Positions 1 to 9,643 of a stretch of 64,000 bases of DNA are shown piece after piece; the stretch's first letter is position 1, and each line of letters begins with the position of its first letter. The stretch covers positions 24,800-88,799 of the forward strand of contig CAIZFE010000080.1 in the NCBI GenBank assembly GCA_903932145.1, read 5' to 3'. The translations under genes were made by a program, and so were the position numbers. The DNA comes from an uncultured Rhodopila sp. GTDB taxonomy: Bacteria > Pseudomonadota > Alphaproteobacteria > Acetobacterales > Acetobacteraceae. The notes under the pieces were generated by a model that saw only the letters and a program-made list of their open reading frames with translations, searched no databases and was not told the DNA's origin.

Positions 1-367
1 GCATGCCGAGGAACACGCCTTTGACGTTCACCGCCATAACGCGGTCGAACATGTCCTCGTCGTATTCGTGGGTTGGGGCGACACTGCCCTCGATCCCGGC
101 GTTGTTGTAGAAGCAGTCGATGGAGCCGTATTTTTCCAGCGCCAACTTCACGTAGTTCTGAACATCGGCGGATTGGGTGACGTCGGCGGCGACGAAATGC
201 GCCTCGCCGCCCTGTTGGCGGAGGATGCCGGCGGTGGCCTCACCGGCCGCCTGATCGCGGTCCACGATGACGACCTTGGCGCCGCGTGAGGAAAAACCGA
301 GCGCGGTGGCTCGGCCAATGCCGTTGCCGGCACCTGTGATCAGGGCGACTTTTCCTTGGAAGTTCAT
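1..367 (-). CDS. SDR family NAD(P)-dependent oxidoreductase (3' end cut off by window)
   Basis: The first 122 codons of a short-chain dehydrogenase/reductase are present; the C-terminus lies outside the window. The N-terminal Rossmann fold carries the cofactor motif GAGNGIG near residue 12, and the NNAG motif follows about residue 90, both diagnostic of classical SDRs. The Ser-Tyr-Lys catalytic residues are beyond the cut, so activity cannot be judged. The ATG at 367 begins the usual SDR N-terminus (Met-Asn-Phe-Gln-Gly-Lys) right before the first beta strand. The family oxidises alcohols or reduces ketones with NAD(P); the substrate cannot be inferred. Confidence 0.9.
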   Translation of the reverse strand, partial: MNFQGKVALITGAGNGIGRATALGFSSRGAKVVIVDRDQAAGEATAGILRQQGGEAHFVAADVTQSADVQNYVKLALEKYGSIDCFYNNAGIEGSVAPTHEYDEDMFDRVMAVNVKGVFLGM

Positions 368-540
368 CGTTTCCTCGCTTGCTTGTTGGCGTTGCGAGGA
401 AGGCTAGACCATCCGGGCGCGGACGGGAATTGTCCGGCGTCAACCGGTGTCCGGTTTCTGGCCAGATGCCAAATATTACCCGCTATTACCGCTTCGCAGC
501 GTGGCTATCGCGATTGGAAACCCTGGCGAGACCTTAAGCC

Positions 541-735
541 TCAAGCCCGACGAAGCTGCGCCTCGTCAACAACACGCTCGTGATTATCCAGCGCGCTTTT
601 TGCCCGATACTGGCAGCCCTGGGAGGAGGCCGGCATTCTACGGACGATCGTGTAAATTCCGGGGCGAACATTGACGTTCGAGCTGTTCGTCATCAGTGCG
701 ACTTTGTCGCCAATAGTGAACTTGAACTCGGCCAA
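541..735 (-). CDS. Small conserved protein of unknown function, 64 aa
   Basis: A 64-residue cytoplasmic protein with no signal peptide or membrane segment. The composition is protein-like: an N-terminal half with alternating hydrophobics (FTIGDKVALM) and a basic C-terminal tail ending YRAKSALDNHERVVDEAQLRRA in two blocks. I chose the TTG start at 735 because AAGGAG lies 5 nt upstream of it, better than the upstream ATG at 756, which has no ribosome binding site. I recall similar short proteins in alphaproteobacterial genomes, but no function is known to me. It sits alone upstream of a cold-shock gene on the same strand. Confidence 0.6.
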   Translation of the reverse strand: MAEFKFTIGDKVALMTNSSNVNVRPGIYTIVRRMPASSQGCQYRAKSALDNHERVVDEAQLRRA

Positions 736-788
736 TGAAGCTCCTTCCAGAAGCACTAAAGGCGGCGCACGAGGCGCCGCCCGAAATG

Positions 789-998
789 TTAGCTCGCCTG
801 GAGGTTGACGGCAGAGGTCTTACCCTGCTGGCCACGCTCGAGGTCGAAGCTGATCGTCTGACCTTCGTTGAGGGTCTTGAGTCCAGCGCGTTCAACGGCC
901 GAAATATGGACGAAAACGTCCTTGGAGCCGTCGGCCGGCTGAATAAAACCAAAGCCTTTTTGTGGGTTGAACCACTTAACTGTACCTGAAGTAGCCAC
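789..998 (-). CDS. cspA: Cold-shock protein (CspA family)
   Basis: A 69-residue single cold-shock domain, the normal family length. RNP1 (KGFGFI) and RNP2 (VFVHISAV) are both present in the expected order. These proteins bind single-stranded RNA and DNA and melt secondary structure. The start is GTG at 998 with GGAG 7 nt upstream; in-frame codons further upstream have no ribosome site. The family often controls itself through its 5' leader, and a hairpin sits in this leader at 1022-1041. Whether this copy is cold-induced cannot be told from sequence. Confidence 0.93.
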   Translation of the reverse strand: MATSGTVKWFNPQKGFGFIQPADGSKDVFVHISAVERAGLKTLNEGQTISFDLERGQQGKTSAVNLQAS

Positions 999-1021
999 GT
1001 GAAGTCTCCGCAATTGGCCAA

Positions 1022-1041
1022 ATCCCGCGCACATGCGGGAT
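1022..1041 (-). promoter_or_regulatory. Hairpin in the cold-shock gene 5' leader
   Basis: Perfect 7-bp inverted repeat ATCCCGC / GCGGGAT with a 6-nt loop, 24 nt upstream of the csp start codon and just before the ribosome binding site. It may be an element of a temperature-sensitive leader. The role is inference. Confidence 0.35.
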
Positions 1042-1181
1042 ATCCTTACTTTTCAATTGGGGAGAGAACAGCGCGACGCCCAATCCAAAGGATTCGGTGC
1101 GGCGCGAAATAGGGATCTTGCCCCGGCTGAAAAGTTCAGCCGTTCAATCTTCATACAGGAGCCGTCCCGATTAAGACAGCA

Positions 1182-4100
1182 CTATTTTGAACGGCCCGAC
1201 TCGGCCTGAACGTCCACGAATTCCACACGCGACTCCTCCAGACACGCCCGCACGTAGGGCATCAGGGATCGCGCCACATCAAGGTGGAACACCTCGGGGG
1301 CGATGCGCCACAACACGATCTCGGCAGCCCCCAGCAGCGTCCGCGTACACATTCCGACCGGAAACGCGTGCAGGTCCAGGTCCAGCGCGCAGAACGCATT
1401 CAGGCACCACGCGGCACGCGGACCGGCGACCTCCAGCCCACCCGATCGCTGCGAAACGTCGATGATGCTGACTGGATGTTCGCCAGCGGCTTGCCGAGCG
1501 AGGGCGGCCAGTTCGGACGCGCTGTCCGGCGCCACAATCAGCCACTCATCCGGTCCCAGCCACAGTGCCGCTCGGTTTCGCGTGATGACGGAGCGGCAAG
1601 GCACGGTCGGCATCAGCACACCCAACGCCAGCCCGATCGCGGTGCCGGCGGCCGAACCGGCGCGAACCGACAGGCGGGTGACCGGCGCCAGGGTCACCAA
1701 TTCGACGGCGGGACAAGCGCGGGCGACCGGCGCTTGCTGCTCCGCCAGCGGCAAAAGCGGCTGTGCTGACGAAAACGTGATCGCCTTCAACCGATCCTTG
1801 GGCTTTTCCAGGAAGACCGGAGCGGTGACCGTCACCGGTCTATCGCCACCCGCCGCCGCGACAGACAGTTGCAGTCCGATCCGGGACCGGCCGCCTGCCA
1901 CCAAGGCCAGCGCGAAACCGCGGTTCAAGCCGGGGCTGTGATAGGATGAGGTGACGTGACCGACGCTCAACGCACCCCGTGTCCGCACGGATGCATTAGA
2001 CAGAACGTCCCAGGCCGAAGGGGCAGCGGTCACCTGAGCCCCTTCCTCCAGAACGACCGTCGGATCGAGTGGTAGCAAACCGACAAGCTGTTTGCGATCC
2101 GCCCGCTTCAGGTCCGGCAGCGACAGCGACCGCTTGCCGATGCAATCGGCACCGCGGATCGTCCATCCCAGGCCGACATCGCCGGGAGTGACCGTGCCAT
2201 CGGTTTCCTGCCCGATCATGATATAGCCCTTCTCCGCGCGCAGCACATGCATCGCGTCGGTTCCGAACGGGGTCACATCACGCTGCCGCAGCGTATCCCA
2301 CACACGCTGGGCGTGGTCCGGCGGCAGGTTGATCTCGAACCCGGTCTCACCGGTGAAACTGACGCGGAGGAGAACGACGGCAACGTCGCCGATATGGCCG
2401 GTGCGGACGCTCATGGGCGGCATGGCGCCGGGATCGATGTCGGGCAGGAAGGGTGCCAGGACCTCGGCCGCCCGTGGGCCCTGCACCGCGATGACCGCCC
2501 ATTGTTCGGTGACCGAGGTCAACCAGACCCGCATCCCGACAAACTCAGTTTGCAGGTAGTCTTCCATGTGGTGAAGGACGAAAGCGGCGCCCGCGGTTGT
2601 CGTCGTGACATGGAAACGATCCGGCGCGAGCCGGGCGATGATGCCGTCGTCGCGAATGAAACCGTCTTCTCCCAGCAGCACGCCGTAACGGCATTGTCCG
2701 GACGCAAGATCGGTGAAATCGCCGGTGTAGATCCGGCTGAGGAACGCCGCCGCATCGGGTCCCTCCACCGCGATTTTGCCCAGCGTGCTGGCGTCCAGCA
2801 TCCCGGCATCGTTGCGCACAGCGAGACATTCGCGGGCGACCGCCGCCGCGATTGTTTCGTTGGCCTGCGGAAAACACCGCGCCCGCTTCCAGGTGCCGAC
2901 ATTTTCCAGCACCGCGCCCGGGGTGGCGATCGGCGGCACCCGGATCGGGGCGAACAGATCGCCGCGCACCGATCCGGCGAGGGTGCCGAAAGTGACGGGC
3001 GTATAGGGAGGGCGGAACGTCGTCAGGCCGGTGGCTTCGACACCCTGCCCGGTCAGTGCCGCGATGGCCGTCAGAGCGTTCAAATTGGATGTCTTGCCCT
3101 GGTCCGTTGCCATGCCGGTGGTGGTGTAGCGCTTGACGTGTTCGACCGAAACGAACCCCTCGTCCGTCGCGATAGCCAGGTCTTTCGTGGTGACGTCATT
3201 CTGGAAGTCCACGAACGCGGCCCGATGCGGCTTCGCTGCGACCGGCGGTTCGCCTGCGGTCATCGCTTGTATGCCGAGGACCGCGAACGACCGTGTTTCG
3301 CCACCGAAGGCCCTGGCGCCGTCGCGCAGACAGGTCCCGAGATCAAACACCCCGGCACAGGCGCCGACTGCGTCTTCTGTCGGCAGCCAGGTGCCGGATG
3401 CAGAGTCGAAAATCAGCGCGCGCCGCGACTGGCTGAACAGATGCACCGATGGCGTCCAGCCACCCGACATCAGGATCGTATCGCAGGGAATAAGGCCGGT
3501 GCCATCCGAAAGCCTGGCGGAATGAACCCGCAAACGCCCCTCTGTGCCGCTGATCGTCATCCCCCGATGGATGGGGATGCCCAGCGCACGCGCGGCCTGT
3601 ACGGCCTCGCTATCGGGTGCGGAGCGCCGGTCCACGATGCCGGCGACCGCGACACCCGCCGCATGCAGGTCGGTTGCCGTCCGATAGGCACTGTCGTCAG
3701 CAGTGGCGATCACGACGCGCTTGCCGACGGTCACGCCATACCGGTGTAAATACGTGCGCGCGGCACCCGCCAGCATGATGCCGGGACGATCGTTACCGGG
3801 AAAAACCAAAGGCCGTTCGATCGCCCCGGTCGCCAGCACGACGCGTGCGGCGCGCACTTGCCACAGGCGTTCCCGTGGCCGATGCGATCCCGGATCGGCG
3901 AGATGATCGGTCACCCGCTCCGCCAATCCGATCATGTTGTCCGGATACCAGCCGAACGCGGTGGTGCGTGGCAGCAGCGTGACCGACCCGTTCAGGGTAC
4001 CAATGGCCTCCCGCACCCAATCCGGCGCGGGCCATCCGTCGATCGTGGCGTTGGGTTCGTCCAGCAGGCCGCCGCCCAATTCCGCCTGCTCGTCGCACAG

Positions 4101-4691
4101 GATCACTCGGGCACCGGTGGCGGAGGCTCCCAGGGCAGCCGCGAGACCCGCGGCTCCACCGCCGATGATCAGGATATCGCAATGGGCGTATCGGGTCTGG
4201 TATTGGTCCGGATCGGCCTCGGCCGGTGACCGGCCCAGCCCGGCGGCGGCGCGTATCGCCGGCTCATAAAGCCGCTTCCAAAACGACGGCGGCCACATGA
4301 AAGATTTATAGACAAACCCCGGTGGCAGCAGCGGCGCCGCCCATCCCGCCAGTGCACCAAAATCGAAACGAAGCGATGGGAATCGGTTTTGACTGCGTGC
4401 GGTCAGGCCGTCGTACAGTTCGACGCTGGTGGCCCGCAGATTGGGTGTGATCCGCCCTGCCCCGCGATCGATGGTGACCAGCGCGTTCGGCTCCTCCGAC
4501 CCGGCGGACAGGATGCCACGCGGACGGTGATATTTGAACGAACGTCCGACCAGATGAACATCGTTGGCCAGCAGCGCCGAGGCCAAAGTGTCGCCCGCGT
4601 AGCCGGTCAATGGCCGCCCGTCGAAAGAAAACTGAATCCGGTCGGATCGATCTATCCGGCCCCCCGCGGCGGTTCGAAATGGCTGCGTCAT
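1182..4691 (-). CDS. soxA: Sarcosine oxidase alpha subunit fused to a gamma (SoxG) domain
   Basis: This 1169-residue protein is longer than the usual SoxA (about 970-1000 aa). Residues 1-100 form the SoxA N-terminal ferredoxin-like fold (GYAGDTLASALLAN); a dinucleotide-binding motif IIGGGAAG lies at about 175-182; the GcvT-like tetrahydrofolate domain fills about 600-960. From about residue 990 to the end (nt 1182-1724) the sequence is a full SoxG-like domain, including LWLGPDEW and AFPVGMCTRTLLG. In the family SoxB, D, A and G form a heterotetramer that demethylates sarcosine to glycine, H2O2 and methylene-THF. Here A and G appear as one chain. The start ATG at 4691 overlaps the soxD stop (ATGA), so translation is probably coupled. 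No separate soxG follows. Confidence 0.93.
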   Translation of the reverse strand: MTQPFRTAAGGRIDRSDRIQFSFDGRPLTGYAGDTLASALLANDVHLVGRSFKYHRPRGILSAGSEEPNALVTIDRGAGRITPNLRATSVELYDGLTARSQNRFPSLRFDFGALAGWAAPLLPPGFVYKSFMWPPSFWKRLYEPAIRAAAGLGRSPAEADPDQYQTRYAHCDILIIGGGAAGLAAALGASATGARVILCDEQAELGGGLLDEPNATIDGWPAPDWVREAIGTLNGSVTLLPRTTAFGWYPDNMIGLAERVTDHLADPGSHRPRERLWQVRAARVVLATGAIERPLVFPGNDRPGIMLAGAARTYLHRYGVTVGKRVVIATADDSAYRTATDLHAAGVAVAGIVDRRSAPDSEAVQAARALGIPIHRGMTISGTEGRLRVHSARLSDGTGLIPCDTILMSGGWTPSVHLFSQSRRALIFDSASGTWLPTEDAVGACAGVFDLGTCLRDGARAFGGETRSFAVLGIQAMTAGEPPVAAKPHRAAFVDFQNDVTTKDLAIATDEGFVSVEHVKRYTTTGMATDQGKTSNLNALTAIAALTGQGVEATGLTTFRPPYTPVTFGTLAGSVRGDLFAPIRVPPIATPGAVLENVGTWKRARCFPQANETIAAAVARECLAVRNDAGMLDASTLGKIAVEGPDAAAFLSRIYTGDFTDLASGQCRYGVLLGEDGFIRDDGIIARLAPDRFHVTTTTAGAAFVLHHMEDYLQTEFVGMRVWLTSVTEQWAVIAVQGPRAAEVLAPFLPDIDPGAMPPMSVRTGHIGDVAVVLLRVSFTGETGFEINLPPDHAQRVWDTLRQRDVTPFGTDAMHVLRAEKGYIMIGQETDGTVTPGDVGLGWTIRGADCIGKRSLSLPDLKRADRKQLVGLLPLDPTVVLEEGAQVTAAPSAWDVLSNASVRTRGALSVGHVTSSYHSPGLNRGFALALVAGGRSRIGLQLSVAAAGGDRPVTVTAPVFLEKPKDRLKAITFSSAQPLLPLAEQQAPVARACPAVELVTLAPVTRLSVRAGSAAGTAIGLALGVLMPTVPCRSVITRNRAALWLGPDEWLIVAPDSASELAALARQAAGEHPVSIIDVSQRSGGLEVAGPRAAWCLNAFCALDLDLHAFPVGMCTRTLLGAAEIVLWRIAPEVFHLDVARSLMPYVRACLEESRVEFVDVQAESGRSK

Positions 4692-4945
4692 CGCGGGCCG
4701 ATCTTCGACGTATTAGAGATCCGGTCGGTCACGGTGTCCCGCTCGCAGTTGAAAAACCGACCGCAACCCGGCTGGTGGCGCCACCGCTCCTGATGCCGGC
4801 CCTTCGGGTTATTGCGAAGATACAGATACGCGCTCCACGTTGCGTCATCCGCCGACGCCGCGGGCCGGGTCAGACCAGCCTGACCACCGTAACGGAATTC
4901 GTTCTCCGGCCGCGGGCCGCACCAGGGACACGAGATCAACAACAT
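4688..4945 (-). CDS. soxD: Sarcosine oxidase delta subunit
   Basis: An 85-residue SoxD. The N-terminal CPWCG pair and the later H-x-x-GC (HQPGC) supply the zinc ligands of this subunit, and the RNNPKG block matches the family. The delta subunit is a small structural part of heterotetrameric sarcosine oxidase. The ATG at 4945 shares one base with the soxB stop (TGATG), and its own stop overlaps the soxA start, so the three genes are tightly coupled in the order B-D-A. Confidence 0.93.
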   Translation of the reverse strand: MLLISCPWCGPRPENEFRYGGQAGLTRPAASADDATWSAYLYLRNNPKGRHQERWRHQPGCGRFFNCERDTVTDRISNTSKIGPR

Positions 4946-6201
4946 CAGTGTGCCACCGCCGCCGCCGCTTCCTCGTTGATCATGCGTCCGGACAGGAAAC
5001 GGTCCAGGCTGAACGGTGCGGCGATCGGATGCGGTTCGCCGCGCGCAATGGTGGCCGCGAAGATATGTCCCGATCCTGGCGTTGCCTTGAATCCGCCGGT
5101 GCCCCAGCCGCAGTTGACGAATAACCCTGGCACCGGCGTCAGCCCGATGATGGGTGAGCGATCCGGCGTCGTATCGACGATACCGCCCCAGTTGCGCAGC
5201 ATTTTCAGGCGCCGGAACGACGGGAACAGTTCGCATATCGCCGCCAGCGTTTCACGCGTCACATGCAGCCCGCCAGCCTGACTGTACGACGCATAGACAT
5301 CCGTGCCGCCGCCGATCACCAGTTCGCCCTTGTCGGACTGGGAGATGTAGGCGTGGACGGTGTTCGACATCACCACGCACGGCAGCACAGGCTTGACCGG
5401 TTCGCTGACCAACGCCTGCAACGGGAACGATTCCAGCGGCATCCGCACGCCGGCCATCGCCATCACCACGCTGGTGTGTCCCGCCGTGACGACGCCAACG
5501 CGTCCCGTCTCGATCGGGCCTTTTGTTGTTTCGACCCCTGTTACCGCTCCGTCGGCGCCACGGGAAATCCCGGTCACCGCGCAATTCTGGATGATGTCCA
5601 CGCCCAACGCGCTGGCCGCCCGAGCATAGCCCCAGGCGACGGCGTCGTGGCGGGCCACGCCGCCGCGACGTTGCAACGCCGCGCCCTGAATTGGGTAGCG
5701 GACATCAGGACTGACATCCAACGGCGGGCAGAACGCCTTGGCCTGCGCCGGGGTCAGCCACTCGTTATCGATCCCTTGCAGCCGATTGGCATGCACATGG
5801 CGCTTGAACACCTGCACGTCGTGATGCGTGTGCGCCAGCATCAGCACGCCACGCGGCGAGTACATGACGTTGTAGTTCAGCGTCTGCGACAAGGATTCCC
5901 ACAGCTTCAGCGCGTGCTCATATAAAGCCGCACTCTCGGGCTGCAGGTAGTTCGACCGGATGATGGTGGTGTTGCGACCCGTGTTGCCGCCACCGAGCCA
6001 GCCCTTATCCAGCACCGCGATATCGCGAATACCGTGCTCCCTGGCCAGATAATAGGCCGTCGCCAAACCGTGCCCACCGGCGCCCACGATTACCACGCCG
6101 TACGACGCCTTAGGGTGCGCGTCCCGCCACTGCCTGTCCCAGACCTTGCCGGCCCCGTGCCGGAGCAGGGACAGAAAGGAGAATCGTGTCGAGTCGCCCA
6201 T
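4945..6201 (-). CDS. soxB: Sarcosine oxidase beta subunit
   Basis: A 418-residue FAD/FMN flavoprotein of the DAO superfamily. The FAD motif VIVGAGGHGLATAYYLA is near residue 43. A histidine in GGVARHDAVAWG corresponds to the family residue that covalently holds FMN, and the C-terminal CGWGTGGFKATPGSG motif is typical of SoxB. It carries the sarcosine oxidation site. I prefer ATG 6201 because AAGGA lies 9 nt before it; a second in-frame ATG at 6222 would add 7 residues. It heads the soxBDA operon and is divergent from the GMC gene at 6304. No glyA or folate genes of the usual sarcosine cluster are nearby. Confidence 0.93.
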   Translation of the reverse strand: MGDSTRFSFLSLLRHGAGKVWDRQWRDAHPKASYGVVIVGAGGHGLATAYYLAREHGIRDIAVLDKGWLGGGNTGRNTTIIRSNYLQPESAALYEHALKLWESLSQTLNYNVMYSPRGVLMLAHTHHDVQVFKRHVHANRLQGIDNEWLTPAQAKAFCPPLDVSPDVRYPIQGAALQRRGGVARHDAVAWGYARAASALGVDIIQNCAVTGISRGADGAVTGVETTKGPIETGRVGVVTAGHTSVVMAMAGVRMPLESFPLQALVSEPVKPVLPCVVMSNTVHAYISQSDKGELVIGGGTDVYASYSQAGGLHVTRETLAAICELFPSFRRLKMLRNWGGIVDTTPDRSPIIGLTPVPGLFVNCGWGTGGFKATPGSGHIFAATIARGEPHPIAAPFSLDRFLSGRMINEEAAAAVAH

Positions 6202-6303
6202 CGCGCGGCATCCTTGCCACACCGTCCGCTGAGGTCAAAGCCGCAAGCCTTCCAAGCCGCCGGAGCGAAGGCTATAGCGGAGTCACAAACGGGGGATGAG
6301 ACG

Positions 6304-7917
6304 ATGGCCGAGTTCGACTACATCATCGTGGGCGCCGGATCGGCGGGCTGCGTGCTGGCAAACCGACTGTCGGAAGATCGACGCTCGACGGTGCTGCTGC
6401 TGGAAGCCGGGCCGCCTGACAGTTCCATGTGGATCAAAATCCCGGCCGGCTTCACCAAGTTGCTCAACAACCCGAAATACAACTGGAATTTTGAGAGCGA
6501 GCCGGAACCCAACCTCAACAACCGCACCATCCCGATCCCGCGCGGCCGCACACTTGGCGGCTCCAGCGCGATTAACGGTATGCTGTACGTGCGCGGCAAC
6601 CCGTTGGATTATAACACCTGGTCGCAGTTCGGGAACCGCGGCTGGGGCTATGACTCGGTGTTGCCGTATTTTCGCAAAGCCGAGAACTTCGCCCCCGGTG
6701 GCGATGAATCGCGCGGTCGCGGCGGGCCGTTGCAGGTCGAACATATGCGCGAGCGGGCCGAACTGCTGGACGCTTTCATCGATGCCGCCGTGGACCAGGG
6801 CTATCCACGCAACAAGGATTACAACAACGGCCACCAGGAGGGTTTCGGATATTTCCAGGTCACTCAGAAGGGTGGCGAACGCTGGTCGTGCGCGCGCGGG
6901 TATCTCGACCCCATCCGCAACCGACCCAACCTGAAGATCGAGACGGACGCGCTGACGACGAAGGTGCTGCTGAAAGACAAGCGCGCCACCGGCGTCGCCT
7001 ACACGCAAGGCGGCATGGCCAAGACCGCGTATGCCAACCGGGAAGTCATCCTGTGCGCCGGCGCGGTGAAGTCGCCGCATATCCTGGAGTTGTCGGGCAT
7101 CGGCAATCCGGACATCCTGTCGCCGCTGGGCATTCCGGTGGTACACGCCCTGCCCGGCGTCGGCGAAAACTACCGCGACCACTACGCCCCGCGCATGAAC
7201 TGGCGGGTCAAGCTGCCGGTGACGCTGAATGAGCGCAGCCGCGGCCTCGCCTTGGCGAAGGAGGTGTTCAAATACTACACCCAGCGGCGGGGCATCCTGA
7301 CCTTCACCGCCGGAATCGCGTTCGGCTTCATCAGAACACGGCCCGAACTGGAGGAGCCCGACGTTCAGTTCCACTTCGCCCATGCCAGCTATGGCAGCGC
7401 CCAAAAGCGCGACCTGGAGACCGAACCGGGCATGACCCTGACGGTGTATCAATGCCGCCCGGAATCGAAAGGTTCCATCCACGCGAAGTCGAACGATCCG
7501 GCAGCGGCGCCGGCGATCCGGCCGAATTATCTGGCCGATCCGATCGATCAGCGCGTCCTGGTGGAGGGCATGAAGATCGGCCGCGGCATCATCGGCAACC
7601 GCGTGCTGGACAAGTATCGGGCCTATGAGATGAACCCTGGCGACAAGGTTCAGACCGATGCCGAGTGGCTACAATTTGCCCGTGAGAACGGCCAGACGAC
7701 CTATCATGTGATCGGCACCTGCAAGATGGGACCTGATCCGATGGCCGTGGTGGATGACCGGCTGCGCGTGCATGGGATCGCCGGACTGCGCGTGGTGGAT
7801 GCGTCCATCATGCCGACAGTGCCGTCTGGCAATACGAATGCGGCAGTGATCATGATCGCGGAAAAAGGGGCGGACCTGATCAAGGCGGGGACGGCTGAAG
7901 CTTTGTTGGCGGCATAG
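6304..7917 (+). CDS. GMC family oxidoreductase (choline dehydrogenase-like)
   Basis: A 537-residue flavoprotein of the glucose-methanol-choline family. The N-terminal FAD motif [15 protein letters not shown] signature 1 ([19 protein letters not shown]) and the C-terminal catalytic His region ([11 protein letters not shown], then [16 protein letters not shown]) are all present. Such enzymes oxidise alcohols, including choline in BetA. Its place opposite a sarcosine oxidase operon suggests choline/betaine/sarcosine breakdown, but this is inference: the family is broad and no betB is nearby. The start ATG is preceded by GGGGGATGAG. Confidence 0.9.
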   Translation: MAEFDYIIVGAGSAGCVLANRLSEDRRSTVLLLEAGPPDSSMWIKIPAGFTKLLNNPKYNWNFESEPEPNLNNRTIPIPRGRTLGGSSAINGMLYVRGNPLDYNTWSQFGNRGWGYDSVLPYFRKAENFAPGGDESRGRGGPLQVEHMRERAELLDAFIDAAVDQGYPRNKDYNNGHQEGFGYFQVTQKGGERWSCARGYLDPIRNRPNLKIETDALTTKVLLKDKRATGVAYTQGGMAKTAYANREVILCAGAVKSPHILELSGIGNPDILSPLGIPVVHALPGVGENYRDHYAPRMNWRVKLPVTLNERSRGLALAKEVFKYYTQRRGILTFTAGIAFGFIRTRPELEEPDVQFHFAHASYGSAQKRDLETEPGMTLTVYQCRPESKGSIHAKSNDPAAAPAIRPNYLADPIDQRVLVEGMKIGRGIIGNRVLDKYRAYEMNPGDKVQTDAEWLQFARENGQTTYHVIGTCKMGPDPMAVVDDRLRVHGIAGLRVVDASIMPTVPSGNTNAAVIMIAEKGADLIKAGTAEALLAA

Positions 7918-7924
7918 TAAGCGC

Positions 7925-8017
7925 GGGGCTTTGCCCCGAACCCCACCAAGGGGCGGCGCCCCTTGGAACCATGGGATCAAAGGGGCTTGCCCCTTTGCGG
8001 GTGCGGGCAGAGCCCGC
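7925..8017. repeat. Cluster of four GC-rich stem-loops between GMC gene and dnaA
   Basis: Four perfect hairpins follow one another: 7925-7937 (GGGGC/GCCCC), 7946-7966 (CCAAGGGGC/GCCCCTTGG), 7978-7997 (CAAAGGGGC/GCCCCTTTG) and 8003-8017 (GCGGGC/GCCCGC). The two genes converge here, so the cluster can end transcription from both sides. To my recollection, the GGGGC-TTT-GCCCC string with a following AAGGGGC hairpin recurs between genes in Acetobacteraceae, so I call it a repetitive element acting as a bidirectional terminator. Confidence 0.65.
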
Positions 8018-8024
8018 CCTTCGC

Positions 8025-9530
8025 TTAAGACTCCAGCAGCCGGCGCAACAGCTCGACGTCCTCGGCAAAAGTGCCGTCGCGTTCCATTAGTTCGGTCACC
8101 CGCGACACCGCATGCATCACCGTAGTGTGATCGCGATTGCCGAACTTTCTGCCAATCTCCGGCAGACTGCGGCTGGTGAGTTGCTTCGCCAGATACATTG
8201 CAACCTGACGCGGCCGAGCAACAGCGCGGGCTCGACGGGCGGACGACATGTCGGTGAGGCGGATGCTGAAATGTTCTGCCACTTTTTTCTGGATTTCCTC
8301 GATGGTCACGCGCCGATCATGCGACTTCAAAATATCGTGAAGTACTTCATGCGTTGACTCCAGAGTAACCGGACGTCCGAACAAGTTAGCGTGCGCTACC
8401 AACCGGTTTAACGCACCCTCCAACTCACGGACATTTGATGTAATCTTATGGGCGAGAAATTCCAGTACCTTCGGCGGCACCGCAACGCCGGCCCGAGAGG
8501 CTTTGGCCTCCAGAATAGAAATGCGCAGTTCGTACGTAGTGGAGTGCAGATCCGCCACCATGCCGCAACCCAAACGGGTGCGCAGACGATGTTCTAATCC
8601 GTTCAGATCGGACGGCGACTTGTCGGCGGAGACGACGATCTGCTTGCCCTGCTCCACAAGATAATTGAACGTGTGGAAAAATTCTTCCTGCGTATTATCC
8701 TTGCCGATCAGGAATTGCAGGTCGTCGATCATCAGGACATCGACGCTGCGGAGGTTTTCCTTGAACTCCATGGTCGATTGGCTGCGGATCGCGGCAATAA
8801 AGCGATACATGAACTTCTCGGCTGACATGTACGCGACCGACACCGGATTGCTGGTCCGATTGGTCAGTTCCCAGGCAATCGCATGCATCAGATGGGTCTT
8901 GCCCAGTCCGACGCCGCCGTACAGGAACAGCGGATTGAACCCCGGGCTGGACGGCAGTTCGGCGACCCGGCGCGCGCAGGCATAGGCAAATTCGTTAGGT
9001 TTTCCAACGACAAAGCCCTCGAACGTAAAGCGCGGATCGAGTGGCGCGGCCAGATCGGAGCGCGATTCCACCCGGTCCTCGACCATCGCCGGCGCGGCAC
9101 GGATCGGCGCGGGGACCGGATCGGCAAAGCTCTCCCGGGCTGCTGCAAAGGAGCTGGGGGCCACGGGGCCGGGCGCCAAGGGGCCGGCGCTGGCCATCGG
9201 GGCGAACCGAAGCGGGGACACGGTTTCCGGCAACGGAGCGGGCGGAGTGACCGTCGCGCCGACGCGGATGTCGATGCGGCGAATATCGGGATTTTCGGCC
9301 TGCCATAAGGCTTTCAGGCGGTCACCGTAGCGCGTCGATACCCAGTCACGCAGGAAGCGGGTCGGCAAGGTAACTGTGATTTCGTCGCCATCCTGGCCTG
9401 CCAAACTCATTTGCCGCAGCCACGTGCGATATTCGACGTCACCGACCTCTGCCTGCAACCGCCCCCTGATCCGCGTCCACTGGACGGACAATTGTGGCAT
9501 GTCCACGATATCAGCCTCTGCCGTGGTCAT
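8025..9530 (-). CDS. dnaA: Chromosomal replication initiator DnaA
   Basis: A 501-residue DnaA. Domain I (about 1-85) interacts with helicase and DnaA, and a Pro/Ala-rich linker (about 95-160) is domain II. The AAA+ core has Walker A GGVGLGKT (205-212) and Walker B LMIDDLQFL. Domain IV ends with the DNA-binding signature RDHTTVMHAVSRV. It opens the origin by binding 9-bp DnaA boxes. I chose ATG 9530 because GGAGGA sits 8 nt upstream; an in-frame TTG at 9536 is too close to that site. A DnaA-box-like 9-mer at 9635 suggests autoregulation. Confidence 0.97.
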   Translation of the reverse strand: MTTAEADIVDMPQLSVQWTRIRGRLQAEVGDVEYRTWLRQMSLAGQDGDEITVTLPTRFLRDWVSTRYGDRLKALWQAENPDIRRIDIRVGATVTPPAPLPETVSPLRFAPMASAGPLAPGPVAPSSFAAARESFADPVPAPIRAAPAMVEDRVESRSDLAAPLDPRFTFEGFVVGKPNEFAYACARRVAELPSSPGFNPLFLYGGVGLGKTHLMHAIAWELTNRTSNPVSVAYMSAEKFMYRFIAAIRSQSTMEFKENLRSVDVLMIDDLQFLIGKDNTQEEFFHTFNYLVEQGKQIVVSADKSPSDLNGLEHRLRTRLGCGMVADLHSTTYELRISILEAKASRAGVAVPPKVLEFLAHKITSNVRELEGALNRLVAHANLFGRPVTLESTHEVLHDILKSHDRRVTIEEIQKKVAEHFSIRLTDMSSARRARAVARPRQVAMYLAKQLTSRSLPEIGRKFGNRDHTTVMHAVSRVTELMERDGTFAEDVELLRRLLES

Positions 9531-9634
9531 GCGCAACGTCCTCCCCGGTAACTGGCCGAAGCCAAAATCTCTTGTATAGACCGACAGTTTTTCATTGCCC
9601 CAGATATCCCTGTCTTGGCCCTTTCCGGACGCGG

Positions 9635-9643
9635 TTATCCACC
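9635..9643 (+). promoter_or_regulatory. DnaA-box-like site upstream of dnaA
   Basis: TTATCCACC matches the DnaA box TTATCCACA at 8 of 9 positions, about 105 bp upstream of the dnaA start. It may serve in autoregulation. A single box is weak evidence. Confidence 0.45.

Noticed and set aside
1126..1195. Terminator after soxA
   Set aside because: Small dyads (GCTGAA/TTCAGC; GCCGTTCAA/TTGAACGGC) exist, but the second overlaps the coding end and no U-tract follows.
2247..3749. 500-codon open frame on the plus strand inside soxA
   Set aside because: Antisense shadow of a high-GC gene; the minus strand carries unmistakable SoxA motifs and this frame has no family-like motif or ribosome site.
6283..7482. 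399-codon frame antisense to the GMC gene
   Set aside because: Shadow frame; product is His/Arg/Gln-rich without motifs.
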